Assembly (NCBI GenBank): GCA_018261615.1
Contig: JAGTSE010000026.1
Coordinates: 1 to 64,000, forward strand
From: Pseudomonadota bacterium
GTDB lineage: Bacteria; Pseudomonadota; Gammaproteobacteria; Enterobacterales; Enterobacteriaceae
DNA: 64,000 bases
Direction of reading: 5' to 3'
The position numbers and the translations under genes were made by a program. The notes beneath the pieces were generated by a model. That model was not told where the DNA came from, searched no databases, and worked only from the letters and a program-made list of their open reading frames with translations. Each line of letters starts with the position of its first letter. The first letter of the stretch is position 1. Of this stretch, positions 1-8,525 are shown one piece after another.

Positions 1-7
1 CACCGGA

Positions 8-48
8 GGCCAACCTTCGGTTGGGCAAATTCGTTCCCGACGAATTTG
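8..48. repeat. Two adjacent inverted repeats upstream of the ethanolamine operon
   Basis: A short hairpin (CCAAC/GTTGG arms, about 10-24) is followed by a perfect 9-bp inverted repeat, CAAATTCGT / ACGAATTTG, at 26-34 and 40-48 with a 5-base spacer. The second repeat lies about 205 bases upstream of the sigma-54 promoter, a usual distance for an enhancer-binding activator site. That role is inferred. The first hairpin could instead be the terminator of a gene outside the window. I see no convincing gene in 1-311; the open frame at 21-263 has no recognisable protein character. Confidence 0.5.
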
Positions 49-254
49 TCACTGCGTCGCCGCCTTCCTGCAACTCGAATTATTTAGGGTATACATCCTC
101 TTTTATTAAATATTCCTGGATTTTTGAGGGGTCTTCCCCGGTTTCACCATTGCAGGGCAGCCTGCACCCGTTTTCGGTCATTGGCGGTGCACTCTTATTG
201 TGCATTTACCGTTATGTTGCCTGTAACCCCATGAGCCAGAAGGTTTCTCTTTCC

Positions 255-270
255 TGGCACTGACTTTGCA
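255..270 (+). promoter_or_regulatory. Sigma-54 (RpoN) promoter for eat-eutBC
   Basis: TGGCAC, a 5-base spacer and TTGCA match the -24/-12 consensus exactly, with GG and GC at the required spacing. Transcription would start near 281-283, about 30 bases before the permease start codon. This predicts control by nitrogen status or by a dedicated enhancer-binding protein, with a far-upstream activator site. Confidence 0.8.
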
Positions 271-311
271 ACTCTGCCTGCAACTGTATTAATGGCGAGG
301 CAGTAAAAAGA

Positions 312-1688
312 ATGAACACACAAACAACACTAAAAAGAACACTCGGCAGCTTCCGTCTGTGGGGCATTGCCGTCGGACTGGTTATTTCAGGGGAATACTT
401 CGGCTGGAGTTACGGCTGGTCGCAAGCCGGAACGCTCGGCTTTCTGATTGTCGCGCTGGCGATCGCCGCCATGTACTGCGCTTTTATCTTTAGTTTTACC
501 GAGCTGACCACAGCGATCCCGCATGCAGGCGGGCCTTTTGCTTACGCTTATCGCGCCTTCGGGCCCACCGGCGGGTTTATCGCAGGGTTTGCTACGCTTA
601 TTGAGTTCGTCTTTGCACCACCGGCGATCGCCATGGCGATTGGCGCCTACCTTAACGTGCAGTTCCCGTCACTCGATCCGAAATGGGTGGCCTGCGGCGC
701 ATACGTCATCTTTATGGTGCTTAACATTCTGGGCGTCGGTATTGCCGCCACCTTCGAACTGATTGTCACCCTGCTGGCGATTTTCGAACTGCTGGTGTTT
801 ATGGGCATTGTTGCACCGGGTTTCTCGTGGAGCAACTTCACCACCAACGGCTGGGCAGGTGCGGAAAGCTTCAGCGGCCTCGCGCTGCCGGGCATGTTCG
901 CGGCTATCCCGTTTGCTATTTGGTTCTTCCTGGCGATTGAAGGCGCATCAATGGCGGCAGAAGAAGCTAAAGATCCGCAACGCACCATTCCGCGTGCGCT
1001 CGGTGGCGGCATTCTGACGCTGACGGTGCTGGCGGTTGGCGTAATGGTTCTCGCGGGCGGCGTTGGCGACTGGCGCACCCTGTCGAACATCAACGATCCG
1101 CTGCCGCAGGCAATGAAATTGGTGGTCGGCAGCAGCAGCGGCTGGCTGCATATGCTGGTCTGGCTTGGTCTGTTTGGTCTGGTCGCATCGTTCCACGGCA
1201 TTATTATGGGCTACTCCCGCCAGATCTACTCGCTGGCGCGCGCAGGTTATCTGCCTGCCAGCCTGGCTAACCTGAACCGTAAAACCCGTACGCCGATTCT
1301 GGCGATCCTCGCTGGTGGCGTGGTGGGGATTGCGGCGATATTCTCCGATTCGCTGATCACCATCAGCGGCATGCCGCTCACCGCCTGCATTGTGACGATG
1401 TCGGTCTTTGGCGCTATTGTTATGTATATCATCTCCATGGCCGCGCTGTTCAAGCTGCGCCGCAGCGAGCCGAAACTTGAGCGTCCGTTTAAAGCGCCGT
1501 TGTTCCCGTACGCACCGGCTTTTGCACTCGGAATGGCGGTTCTCTGCCTGGTGGCGATGGTCTGGTACAACACCCTGCTGGCGCTGATTTTCGCCGTGAT
1601 GATGCTGGGCGGTTATATGTGGTTTCGTAAAACCGCATCGGCGCGCGAACGTGCCACGCTGGACCCGCAACTGCGCGCTATCTCCTGA
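312..1688 (+). CDS. eat: Ethanolamine permease (APC superfamily)
   Basis: 458-residue inner-membrane protein with about 12 hydrophobic segments and the APC-superfamily layout. The N-terminus runs GIAVGLVISGEYFGW, with the glycine-rich unwound first helix typical of amino acid/polyamine/organocation transporters. It is the first gene behind a sigma-54 promoter and lies 9 bases before eutB, so ethanolamine import is the likely role. The ATG at 312 leaves full family length. The Eat permease type normally accompanies eutBC operons that lack a microcompartment, as here. Family is sure; the substrate rests on context. Confidence 0.9.
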   Translation: MNTQTTLKRTLGSFRLWGIAVGLVISGEYFGWSYGWSQAGTLGFLIVALAIAAMYCAFIFSFTELTTAIPHAGGPFAYAYRAFGPTGGFIAGFATLIEFVFAPPAIAMAIGAYLNVQFPSLDPKWVACGAYVIFMVLNILGVGIAATFELIVTLLAIFELLVFMGIVAPGFSWSNFTTNGWAGAESFSGLALPGMFAAIPFAIWFFLAIEGASMAAEEAKDPQRTIPRALGGGILTLTVLAVGVMVLAGGVGDWRTLSNINDPLPQAMKLVVGSSSGWLHMLVWLGLFGLVASFHGIIMGYSRQIYSLARAGYLPASLANLNRKTRTPILAILAGGVVGIAAIFSDSLITISGMPLTACIVTMSVFGAIVMYIISMAALFKLRRSEPKLERPFKAPLFPYAPAFALGMAVLCLVAMVWYNTLLALIFAVMMLGGYMWFRKTASARERATLDPQLRAIS

Positions 1689-1697
1689 GGAGACGCA

Positions 1698-3086
1698 ATG
1701 TATAAAACTACTCTGGCGCACCGCACATGGCAGTTCGCCAGCCTGAAAGAGGTCATGGCCAAAGCCTCCCCGGCGCGTTCCGGGGATGTGCTGGCCGGGG
1801 TTGCGGCGCAATCAGCCGAAGAGCGCATGGCGGCAAAAATCGCCCTTGCCGATGTACCGCTGCGCGAGATCCTCGACAATCCGCTGGTTCCCTATGAAAA
1901 AGATGAGGTGACTCGCCTCATCATCGACACTCACGACAGCGCCGCTTTTACGTTAATCGCCCATCTGACGGTGGGCGAATTTCGTGACTGGCTGCTGGCC
2001 GATACCACAGATACCGCACTGCTGAGCCAGGTTGCTCCAGCGATCACCCCGGAAATGGCCGCCGCCGTCAGCAAACTGATGCGCAACCAGGATTTGATCC
2101 TCGCCGCCAGCAAATGCAGGATCATTACCCGCTTTCGCAATACCATCGGTTTGCCCGGTCACCTCAGTGTGCGCCTGCAACCCAACCACCCGACGGACGA
2201 TCTGAAAGGCATTGCCGCCAGCATGCTGGATGGCCTGCTTTACGGCGCGGGCGATGCAGTGGTCGGCATCAACCCGGCCAGCGATAGCCTGCCAGTGCTG
2301 CAAAAGCTGAACCATATGATGGCGGACATCATCGACCGTTTTGCCATTCCCACACAGTCCTGCGTATTGACGCACGTCACCAACACATTACAGCTGATTG
2401 AGCGCGGCGCGCCGGTGGATCTGGTGTTTCAGTCGGTGGCTGGTACCGAAGCGGCAAACAGCGGCTTCGGCATCAATCTCGCGCTGTTGCAGGAAGCCCA
2501 CGAGGCTGCGCTTTCGCTAAAACGCGGAACGCTGGGCGATAATGTGATGTATTTCGAGACCGGCCAGGGCAGTTGCCTGTCAGCGAACGCCCATCATGGC
2601 GTCGATCAGCAAACCTGTGAAGCGCGCGCCTATGCGGTAGCGCGGCACTTTAAACCGCTGCTCGTCAACACGGTGGTCGGGTTTATCGGCCCGGAATACC
2701 TGTATGACGGCAAGCAGATTATCCGCGCCGGGCTGGAAGATCACTTCTGCGGCAAACTGATGGGGCTGCCGATTGGCTGCGACGTCTGTTACACCAATCA
2801 TGCCGAAGCGGATCAGGATGATATGGATACGTTGCTGACGTTGCTGTGTACCGCCGGGTTGACCTTCCTGATTGGCGTTCCGGGCGCAGATGACATCATG
2901 CTTAACTATCAGAGCACCTCATTCCATGATGCGCTCTACGCGCGCCGCCTGCTGGGGCTGAAGCACGCGCCGGAGTTCGCCGACTGGCTGACACGGATGC
3001 AGATTATCGACACCCACGGCCAGCTACGCCTCACTGGCGCAAACCATCCATTACTGACCGTGATGCCACAAGGAGCGCCTGCATGA
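1698..3086 (+). CDS. eutB: Ethanolamine ammonia-lyase large subunit EutB
   Basis: 462 residues, close to the usual 453. Ethanolamine ammonia-lyase converts ethanolamine to acetaldehyde and ammonia using adenosylcobalamin; EutB carries the active site in a TIM barrel. Family blocks are plain: RSGDVLAGVAA near residue 30, RLQPNHPTDDL, FETGQGS, NTVVGFIGPEYLYDGKQIIR and a cysteine-containing CDVCYTNHAEADQDD segment. The start has a GGAG ribosome site 8 bases upstream. The stop overlaps the eutC start by four bases (ATGA), so the subunits are translationally coupled. No eutA reactivase or shell-protein gene is present, so this is the minimal, non-compartment version used mainly to release nitrogen. 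Confidence 0.96.
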   Translation: MYKTTLAHRTWQFASLKEVMAKASPARSGDVLAGVAAQSAEERMAAKIALADVPLREILDNPLVPYEKDEVTRLIIDTHDSAAFTLIAHLTVGEFRDWLLADTTDTALLSQVAPAITPEMAAAVSKLMRNQDLILAASKCRIITRFRNTIGLPGHLSVRLQPNHPTDDLKGIAASMLDGLLYGAGDAVVGINPASDSLPVLQKLNHMMADIIDRFAIPTQSCVLTHVTNTLQLIERGAPVDLVFQSVAGTEAANSGFGINLALLQEAHEAALSLKRGTLGDNVMYFETGQGSCLSANAHHGVDQQTCEARAYAVARHFKPLLVNTVVGFIGPEYLYDGKQIIRAGLEDHFCGKLMGLPIGCDVCYTNHAEADQDDMDTLLTLLCTAGLTFLIGVPGADDIMLNYQSTSFHDALYARRLLGLKHAPEFADWLTRMQIIDTHGQLRLTGANHPLLTVMPQGAPA

Positions 3087-3862
3087 ACTCGCCCGATGCC
3101 TGGTCCCTGCTGCGTGAATTCACCGACGCCCGTATTGCGCTGGGTCGCAGCGGTGCCAGCTTGCCAACCGATGAAGTACTGAAATTTGGTCTTGCCCACG
3201 CCCAAGCGCGTGACGCCATCCATCAGCCCTTTGACAGCGACAGCCTGGCAAGCCAGCTCCACGAACTGGGGTTGACCACGCTGGAAGCGCACAGCGCGGC
3301 GTCGGACCGACATATCTATCTCAACCGCCCGGATCTGGGGCGCATGTTGAGCGAGGAGAGCCGTGCCGATCTCGCCGCCAGCCGCACACCGGCGCACGAT
3401 CTACTGCTGGTGATTGGCGATGGTTTATCATCGCACGCTGTACATCGCCAGTCCGTTGGGCTGATCCGCGCCCTGCTGCCCTACCTTGAAACGTTAGGGA
3501 TTTCGCTCGGGCCGATTGTGCTGGCGCACCAGTCACGCGTGGCGCTGGGCGACGATATCGGCGAAACGCTGAACAGCAAAGCGGTGGCAATTCTGATTGG
3601 CGAGCGCCCAGGTTTGTCCTCGCCTGACAGTCTGGGCGTCTATCTCACCTGGAAGCCGCAACGCGTGCGCATTGAGTCGGAACGTAACTGCATCTCTAAC
3701 ATTCGCCCGGAAGGGCTGAACTATGAAGCAGCGGCCTTCAAACTGGCGTGGCTGCTGGAACAGGCGTTTTTGCGCCGTTTAACCGGCGTACATCTGAAAG
3801 ATGAGAGTGACAACCCGGCGCTGCATGGCCGCGTCACACCACGGCTTACCGCGATGATCTAA
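3083..3862 (+). CDS. eutC: Ethanolamine ammonia-lyase small subunit EutC
   Basis: 259-residue light chain of the cobalamin-dependent lyase, which helps form the B12-binding face of the EutBC complex. Typical segments include LRQFTD-like LREFTDARIALGRSG near the start, HDLLLVIGDGLSSHAVHRQ in the middle (the Rossmann-like cobalamin-binding part) and the C-terminal ISNIRPEGLNYEAAA motif. Length is slightly below some E. coli-type forms, which carry a longer N-terminal tail. It overlaps eutB by four bases and is followed at once by a terminator, so it closes the operon. Confidence 0.95.
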   Translation: MNSPDAWSLLREFTDARIALGRSGASLPTDEVLKFGLAHAQARDAIHQPFDSDSLASQLHELGLTTLEAHSAASDRHIYLNRPDLGRMLSEESRADLAASRTPAHDLLLVIGDGLSSHAVHRQSVGLIRALLPYLETLGISLGPIVLAHQSRVALGDDIGETLNSKAVAILIGERPGLSSPDSLGVYLTWKPQRVRIESERNCISNIRPEGLNYEAAAFKLAWLLEQAFLRRLTGVHLKDESDNPALHGRVTPRLTAMI

Positions 3863-3867
3863 CCCGT

Positions 3868-3897
3868 TGGCAATGCGGCTTCGCGTTGCCACTTTTC
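3868..3897 (+). terminator. Rho-independent terminator after eutC
   Basis: A GC-rich stem of about 9-10 bp (TGGCAATGCG / CGCGTTGCCA, one G-U pair) with loop GCTT is followed by a short T-rich stretch (CTTTTCTCC). It sits six bases after the eutC stop. Confidence 0.7.
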
Positions 3898-4016
3898 TCC
3901 CACCGCTCACTGCCCTTCCCTCCTCATTAGCCCCTGCGGGCATGAAGAAAGTGCTTACACCCCGGCAGCACATCGTCTAAGTTGAAGGCGTGATGAAAAA
4001 AACAAACGGGTAACCT

Positions 4017-4973
4017 ATGAAAATTGTTGTGTTAGATGGAGGTATTCTTAATCCGGGCGATCTTAGCTGGCAGGGGCTTGAGCAACTGGGCGAAGTGGCG
4101 GTATATGACAACTCTGCGCCGGAGCAAGTGGCAGAAAGGCTGGCAAACGCCGATATCGCCATAACCAACAAAGTTGCGCTGGGCGAAACGGTATTCAGCC
4201 AGTGTCCGGGGCTGAAATTTATCGCCGTAACCGCCACGGGATATAACATTATCGATCTGAACGCCGCGCGTTTGCGCGGTATTGCCGTCGCCAATGTGCC
4301 CTCCTACGGCACCGCCACGGTAGCGCAATTCACCACCGCACTGCTGCTGGCACTGTGTAACCGTGTCAGCGAACACAGTGTGGATGTTCACGCCGGTGGC
4401 TGGCAGCAGCGCAACAGTTGGTGCTACTGGCTGAACCCGATGGTGGAACTGGCGGGCAAAAAGATCGGCATTATCGGTTATGGCCGCATCGGCCAGGCAT
4501 TTGGCGCTATCGCCCAGGCGATGGGAATGACGGTGCTGGCCTGCGCAACGGACTCAGCGAAAAGGACGGAAAACAGTAACGTGCGTTATGTCGATCCCGA
4601 CACATTGTACGCCGAAGCTGACGTTATCAGCCTGCACTGCCCGCTGACACCTGCCACCAAAGGGATGATCAACCACAGCACGCTGCAAAAAATGAAACCC
4701 GGCGTACTGCTGCTAAACGCCTCGCGCGGTGATCTGGTGAATGAAGCGGATCTGGCTGCCGCGCTGAATGAAGGCCGTATCGCTGGCGCGGCTGTGGATG
4801 TGCTCTCCAGTGAACCGCCTGCTGCCGATAACCCGCTGCTCTTTGCCAAAAACTGCCTTATCACCCCGCATATTGCCTGGGCATCAGTGGAAGCGCGCGG
4901 GCGTATTCTTGCGACAACCGAGGAAAACGTCGCCGCGTTTATTGCCGGGAAACCGAAAAACCGGGTGGATTAA
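4017..4973 (+). CDS. D-isomer-specific 2-hydroxyacid dehydrogenase
   Basis: 318-residue NAD(P)-dependent enzyme of the glycerate/lactate/phosphoglycerate dehydrogenase family. The nucleotide-binding Rossmann motif GIIGYGRIGQ is at about residue 150. The substrate-binding arginine lies in NASRGDLVNE, the glutamate in the VDVLSSEPP segment, and the catalytic histidine in LITPHIAWAS. The N-terminal LDGGILNPGDLSWQGLEQLG resembles hydroxypyruvate/glycerate dehydrogenases, so reduction of hydroxypyruvate or a similar 2-oxo acid is the best guess. It follows the eutC terminator with a 154-base gap and is probably a separate unit. The substrate cannot be fixed from sequence. Confidence 0.88.
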   Translation: MKIVVLDGGILNPGDLSWQGLEQLGEVAVYDNSAPEQVAERLANADIAITNKVALGETVFSQCPGLKFIAVTATGYNIIDLNAARLRGIAVANVPSYGTATVAQFTTALLLALCNRVSEHSVDVHAGGWQQRNSWCYWLNPMVELAGKKIGIIGYGRIGQAFGAIAQAMGMTVLACATDSAKRTENSNVRYVDPDTLYAEADVISLHCPLTPATKGMINHSTLQKMKPGVLLLNASRGDLVNEADLAAALNEGRIAGAAVDVLSSEPPAADNPLLFAKNCLITPHIAWASVEARGRILATTEENVAAFIAGKPKNRVD

Positions 4974-5123
4974 GCACCTGAAGCCCGTTTGAGCGCTCCG
5001 GAGATTCTCAACTGGGCGAAAAACGCCACGCTGGCGGCAGCAAATGCCCTACAAACGCCGGAAAGCACAGCGCCATCCGGCAAGTAACACGCACCACAGT
5101 TTTCAGCGGGTGGCGCTAAAACC

Positions 5124-5969
5124 TCAAAGCATCTGCAAATAGATCCGGCGCAAAAGCTGAGTGATCGGCCCCGGTTTACCGTCGCCGATGGTCTGCCCGT
5201 CAACGGCAATCACCGGCCAGACAAACGTGGTGGCCGAGCTGATAAACACTTCACGGGCGTTGCGTGCCTCTTCGGGGGTGAACAGCCGCTCCTCGATCGT
5301 CACGCCGTGCTCCTCGGCCAGCTTCACTAGCGCTTTGCGGGTAATACCGTGCAGAATACTGTTGCTCAGTGGGCGAGTCACCACGGTGTTATCGTCCTGC
5401 ACGATATAGCAGTTACAGGAACTCCCCTCGGTGATATAGCCATTTTCCACCAGAAATGCGTCGTCCGCGCCCTGCGCCTCGGCAAAGGCTTTTGCCAGAC
5501 AGGGTGCCAGCAACTGCACGGTTTTGATATCCCGGCGCTGCCAGCGAATATCCGGGCAGGTCACCACACGAATGCCTTTGCTGGCTGCCGGATGATCCAC
5601 TACCGCGCGCGCCTGGGTGAATAACACCAGTGTCGGCGGCGTACTGGCGGGCGGGAAATGGAAATCCCGATCGCCGGAGTTACCGCGCGTCAGTTGCAGG
5701 TAAATGCCGCCTTCCTGTAACGCATTTTCCACAATCAGCCGCTGGTGGATCTCGCGCAAGCCATTCTCATCCACTGCCAACGTTAACCCCAGCTCGCCGC
5801 AGGAGCGCACCAGCCGCGCATAGTGCCCGGCAAAATCCACCAGCTTGCTATTCACCACAGCGGTCACTTCATACACGGCGTCAGCAAACAAAAAACCGCG
5901 ATCAAAGACCGATACTTTCGCCGCCGCTTCCGGCAGGTATTCGCCATTCACATAGACTGTACGTGACAT
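5124..5969 (-). CDS. D-amino-acid transaminase (class IV PLP aminotransferase)
   Basis: Class IV fold-type PLP enzyme of about 281 residues. It starts MSRTVYVNGEYLPEA at 5969, where homologous sequence begins; an upstream start at 6002 would only add a poorly conserved tail. VSVFDRGFLFADAVYEV is the D-amino-acid transaminase/BCAT signature, the PLP lysine sits in RRDIKTVQLL, and EGSSCNCYIV binds the cofactor phosphate. Such enzymes move amino groups between D-amino acids and 2-oxo acids, commonly D-alanine/D-glutamate. It is the last gene of the dgcN-dgcA operon, 23 bases after dgcA, so it probably feeds D-glutamate into the pathway or drains other D-amino acids. Confidence 0.88.
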   Translation of the reverse strand: MSRTVYVNGEYLPEAAAKVSVFDRGFLFADAVYEVTAVVNSKLVDFAGHYARLVRSCGELGLTLAVDENGLREIHQRLIVENALQEGGIYLQLTRGNSGDRDFHFPPASTPPTLVLFTQARAVVDHPAASKGIRVVTCPDIRWQRRDIKTVQLLAPCLAKAFAEAQGADDAFLVENGYITEGSSCNCYIVQDDNTVVTRPLSNSILHGITRKALVKLAEEHGVTIEERLFTPEEARNAREVFISSATTFVWPVIAVDGQTIGDGKPGPITQLLRRIYLQML

Positions 5970-5992
5970 TATTCTCTCCTTACGCTTCGCCA

Positions 5993-6970
5993 TCAGCCCC
6001 ACAGAGCCGGTGTCGGTGGAAAAAGTTCGCTGCCATCATAATGCAGCCCGTGCGGGCGATCGTCCGCCAGCAGCAGCGGCCCGTCGAGATCGACAACGCT
6101 GGCCTGCTGCGCGACAACCACGGCGGGCGCCATCGACAGTGACGTCGCCACCATGCAGCCCACCATAATTTGCAGCCCAAGCTGCTGCGCCTGCGCCCGT
6201 ACGCGCAGCGCTTCGGTAAGGCCGCCGGTCTTGTCGAGCTTGATATTGATAAACTCATAGCGCCCGACCAGTTGCGCCAGCGTGGCGGAATCATGGCAGG
6301 ATTCATCTGCGCACAGCGGCACCGGGTGCGGCAACTGCGCCAGCACGGCATCCTGTCCCGCCGCAAGCGGTTGCTCAATAAGCGAGACGCCAAGCGCCGC
6401 CAGCGCCGTCGCCTGTTGTAAATAGATGCTCTCGTTCCAGCCTTCATTGGCATCGACGATCAACCGCGCCTGCGGCGCGCCTTCACGCACGGCCGTCACG
6501 CGGGCGATATCTTGCTCATCGGCCAGCTTCAGTTTCAGCAATGGACGCCAGGCGTTTTCCCGCGCCGCCTGCTGCATTTTCTCCGGCGTATCCAGCGACA
6601 GCGTGTAAGCCGTTTGCAGGTGGTGCGGCGTGGCGCTGCCAGTCAGTTGCCAGATGCTCTGCCCGCTGTGTTTGCACTGCCAGTCCCAGAAGGCACAGTC
6701 CAGCGCATTCCGCGCCGCGCCAGCCGGTAGTCGCAACTGCAACTGCTCACGGTTCATCCCGGCAGCGAGGTCGCCACGCAGCGCCTCAATCTGTGCCATC
6801 ACGCTCTCAACGGTTTCGCCGTAGCGGGCATAAGGCAGGCATTCACCGCGCCCGCTAATCCCCTGCGCCTGCAACGTTACCGACACCACGTCGGCCGCCG
6901 TGCGGCTGCCACGCGAGATAGTAAATGCCTGCCGCAACGGCCAGCGCTCATGCGCTACCAACAGTTCCAT
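5993..6970 (-). CDS. dgcA: N-acetyl-D-glutamate racemase DgcA (dipeptide epimerase family)
   Basis: 325-residue enolase-superfamily enzyme with an N-terminal capping domain and a TIM barrel. Catalytic and metal residues are visible: the LKLKLADE Kx(K) pair, VDANEGW (metal Asp), LIEQPL (metal Glu), CADESCHD (metal Asp) and INIKLDKTGG (second catalytic Lys). The family was first known for L-Ala-D/L-Glu epimerase (YcjG). The member paired with the DUF1611 gene is named DgcA and racemises N-acetyl-D-glutamate to the L form. The dgcN stop and dgcA start overlap (TAATG), so the two are coupled. Muropeptide epimerisation remains the alternative. Confidence 0.85.
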   Translation of the reverse strand: MELLVAHERWPLRQAFTISRGSRTAADVVSVTLQAQGISGRGECLPYARYGETVESVMAQIEALRGDLAAGMNREQLQLRLPAGAARNALDCAFWDWQCKHSGQSIWQLTGSATPHHLQTAYTLSLDTPEKMQQAARENAWRPLLKLKLADEQDIARVTAVREGAPQARLIVDANEGWNESIYLQQATALAALGVSLIEQPLAAGQDAVLAQLPHPVPLCADESCHDSATLAQLVGRYEFINIKLDKTGGLTEALRVRAQAQQLGLQIMVGCMVATSLSMAPAVVVAQQASVVDLDGPLLLADDRPHGLHYDGSELFPPTPALWG

Positions 6971-7971
6971 TACAGTGTCGCCAGTGCGTCAACCAACGCG
7001 CCAACGCCCTGACGGAACGGATCGACCACCGGCAGCCCGGTACGCTGCTGCAGGGAGGACATCAGCGCAATCGCCTCTGCCTTATCCAGCGCCGAGGTGT
7101 TGACGGAAATGCCAATAAATTTCGCTTTCGGGTTCGTCAGTTGCGCCATTTTCAGGTTTAGCGCCATGCAATCGAGAATATCCGGTACCGGATAGTCAAC
7201 GCCGCGCATATGTGTGCGGGTGGGCTCATGGCACAGCACCAGCGCATCCGGCTGCGCACCGTGAATAAGCCCGGTGGTCACCCCGGCGAATGAAGGGTGA
7301 AACAGCGAACCTTGCCCTTCGATGATATCCCAGTGATCGGCGTCGTTATCCGGGGCGAGAGTTTCCACCGCGCCGGAGACAAAGTCCGATACGACCGCAT
7401 CCACGCTGATGCCGCTGCCGCTGATCAGAATGCCGGTCTGCCCGGTCGCGCGGAAGGTAGCTTTACCGCCACGGGCGAGGATCTCTTTTTCAATCGCCAG
7501 CGCCGTGTACATCTTGCCGCAGGAGCAGTCGGTACCGACCGGCAGCAGACGTTTGCCGCTGCGCTTACGCCCGCTGGCGACCGGATATTGCTGAGTCGGA
7601 TGGCGAACGTCAAACAGTGAGCGGCCAAGACGGTCGGCCAGCGCTTTCAACTCCGGCACATCAGCCAGTTTATTATGCAGGCCCGCCGCCAGATCCAGCC
7701 CGCTTTCCAGCGCATGGCTGAGGATGGAAATCCACTCTTTTGAAATAATACCGCCGCGATTAGCGACGCCGATCACCAACGTTTTTGCGCCCGCTTTTAC
7801 CGCTGTATCAATATCCATATCCGGCAACTGACAGTTGGCATGACAGTTCGCCATACGGTATTGCCCGACGCAATATTCCGGATGCCATTGTTTAATTCCT
7901 TCCGCGACTTTCGCCGCCAGTTGATCGTGCGCATCACCTAAAAAAAGCAGATAGGGTTTTTGAATATTCAT
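6970..7971 (-). CDS. dgcN: D-glutamate N-acetyltransferase DgcN (DUF1611)
   Basis: 333 residues of the DUF1611 family, with an N-terminal Rossmann-like domain and a C-terminal P-loop-like domain. PVGTDCSCGKMYTALAIEKE is the nucleotide/phosphate loop region, and GQTGILISGSGISVDAVVSDFVSGA is strongly family-like. DgcN proteins acetylate D-glutamate; DgcA then racemises the product so that it joins the N-acetyl-L-glutamate pool. It is the first gene of a three-gene leftward operon whose regulatory region is shared with the divergent ABC importer. Function is assigned by family and by pairing with dgcA. Confidence 0.85.
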   Translation of the reverse strand: MNIQKPYLLFLGDAHDQLAAKVAEGIKQWHPEYCVGQYRMANCHANCQLPDMDIDTAVKAGAKTLVIGVANRGGIISKEWISILSHALESGLDLAAGLHNKLADVPELKALADRLGRSLFDVRHPTQQYPVASGRKRSGKRLLPVGTDCSCGKMYTALAIEKEILARGGKATFRATGQTGILISGSGISVDAVVSDFVSGAVETLAPDNDADHWDIIEGQGSLFHPSFAGVTTGLIHGAQPDALVLCHEPTRTHMRGVDYPVPDILDCMALNLKMAQLTNPKAKFIGISVNTSALDKAEAIALMSSLQQRTGLPVVDPFRQGVGALVDALATL

Positions 7972-8257
7972 TATTTATCCCCCTCAGGATAAGACTGAAT
8001 AAAATAATTAACGCAGAAATAACACTTCTGAAAAGTGGAATAATAAATTGACTGCCAATGCAGAATAACAAGGGTTTTATTATTGTCAATACTCACTAAC
8101 GCAGGCCTTAATTACCATATTTATCTCCATTATCCAGTTTTTTATTCTGACAAAGAGTTTATAAAAAACAACTGAAAATATTTTTATCTTTAAATAAGGC
8201 GATCGCATACAACGAAGACATAAAAATATTTTGCGTGCTACCTCACTTATTTATTCA

Positions 8258-8274
8258 TGCACCACAACAGTGCG
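8258..8274. promoter_or_regulatory. Candidate NtrC-type binding site
   Basis: TGCACC, five bases, AGTGCG: the first half matches the NtrC half-site fully and the second at four of six positions. It lies about 250 bases upstream of the importer start. A nitrogen-control role fits the D-glutamate and amino acid import genes on either side but is inferred. Confidence 0.35.
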
Positions 8275-8291
8275 CCTGCACTATTTTAGGT

Positions 8292-8307
8292 AGCCAAGAC
8301 AGTGCCA
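8292..8307 (-). promoter_or_regulatory. Sigma-54-like promoter element pointing to dgcN
   Basis: On the minus strand TGGCAC, five bases, TGGC keeps the invariant GG and GC at the right spacing and differs from consensus at one position. It would give a leader of about 310 bases before dgcN, which is long, so the call is tentative. Confidence 0.3.
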
Positions 8308-8525
8308 TAACGACAAGTAAATCTATAAGAAGAATGGATGAGAAAAAACTAATTAATGGATGTATGGTGCAATCATTATTGACGGAAAAGTCCTTTATTA
8401 AATAAATGCGATAAATCAAAAACATCAGGCCGTTAATTTCTGTGTTCCGGCCGCTTCGTTATTCCAGTATTGCGCATTAATTGATGGTTAAACATAAACA
8501 ATCAACTGACGGACGTGAGGTAACA

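Larger units (their letters stand above)
7972..8525. promoter_or_regulatory. Shared regulatory region between dgcN and the ABC importer operon
   Basis: About 550 bases without a gene, markedly AT-rich compared with both flanks, between divergent operons. It holds a candidate NtrC-type site at 8258-8274 and a sigma-54-like element on the minus strand at 8292-8307. The length and AT content would suit bent DNA or IHF binding, but I cannot place an IHF site with confidence. No small ORF or RNA is recognisable. Confidence 0.6.

Noticed and set aside
21..263. 80-codon open frame upstream of eat
   Set aside because: No ribosome site, no protein-like pattern, and it overlaps the sigma-54 promoter and upstream repeats.
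948..1811. Long minus-strand open frame opposite eat and eutB
   Set aside because: Shadow of two well-supported genes; composition rich in Arg, His and Gln typical of antisense reading of GC-rich DNA.
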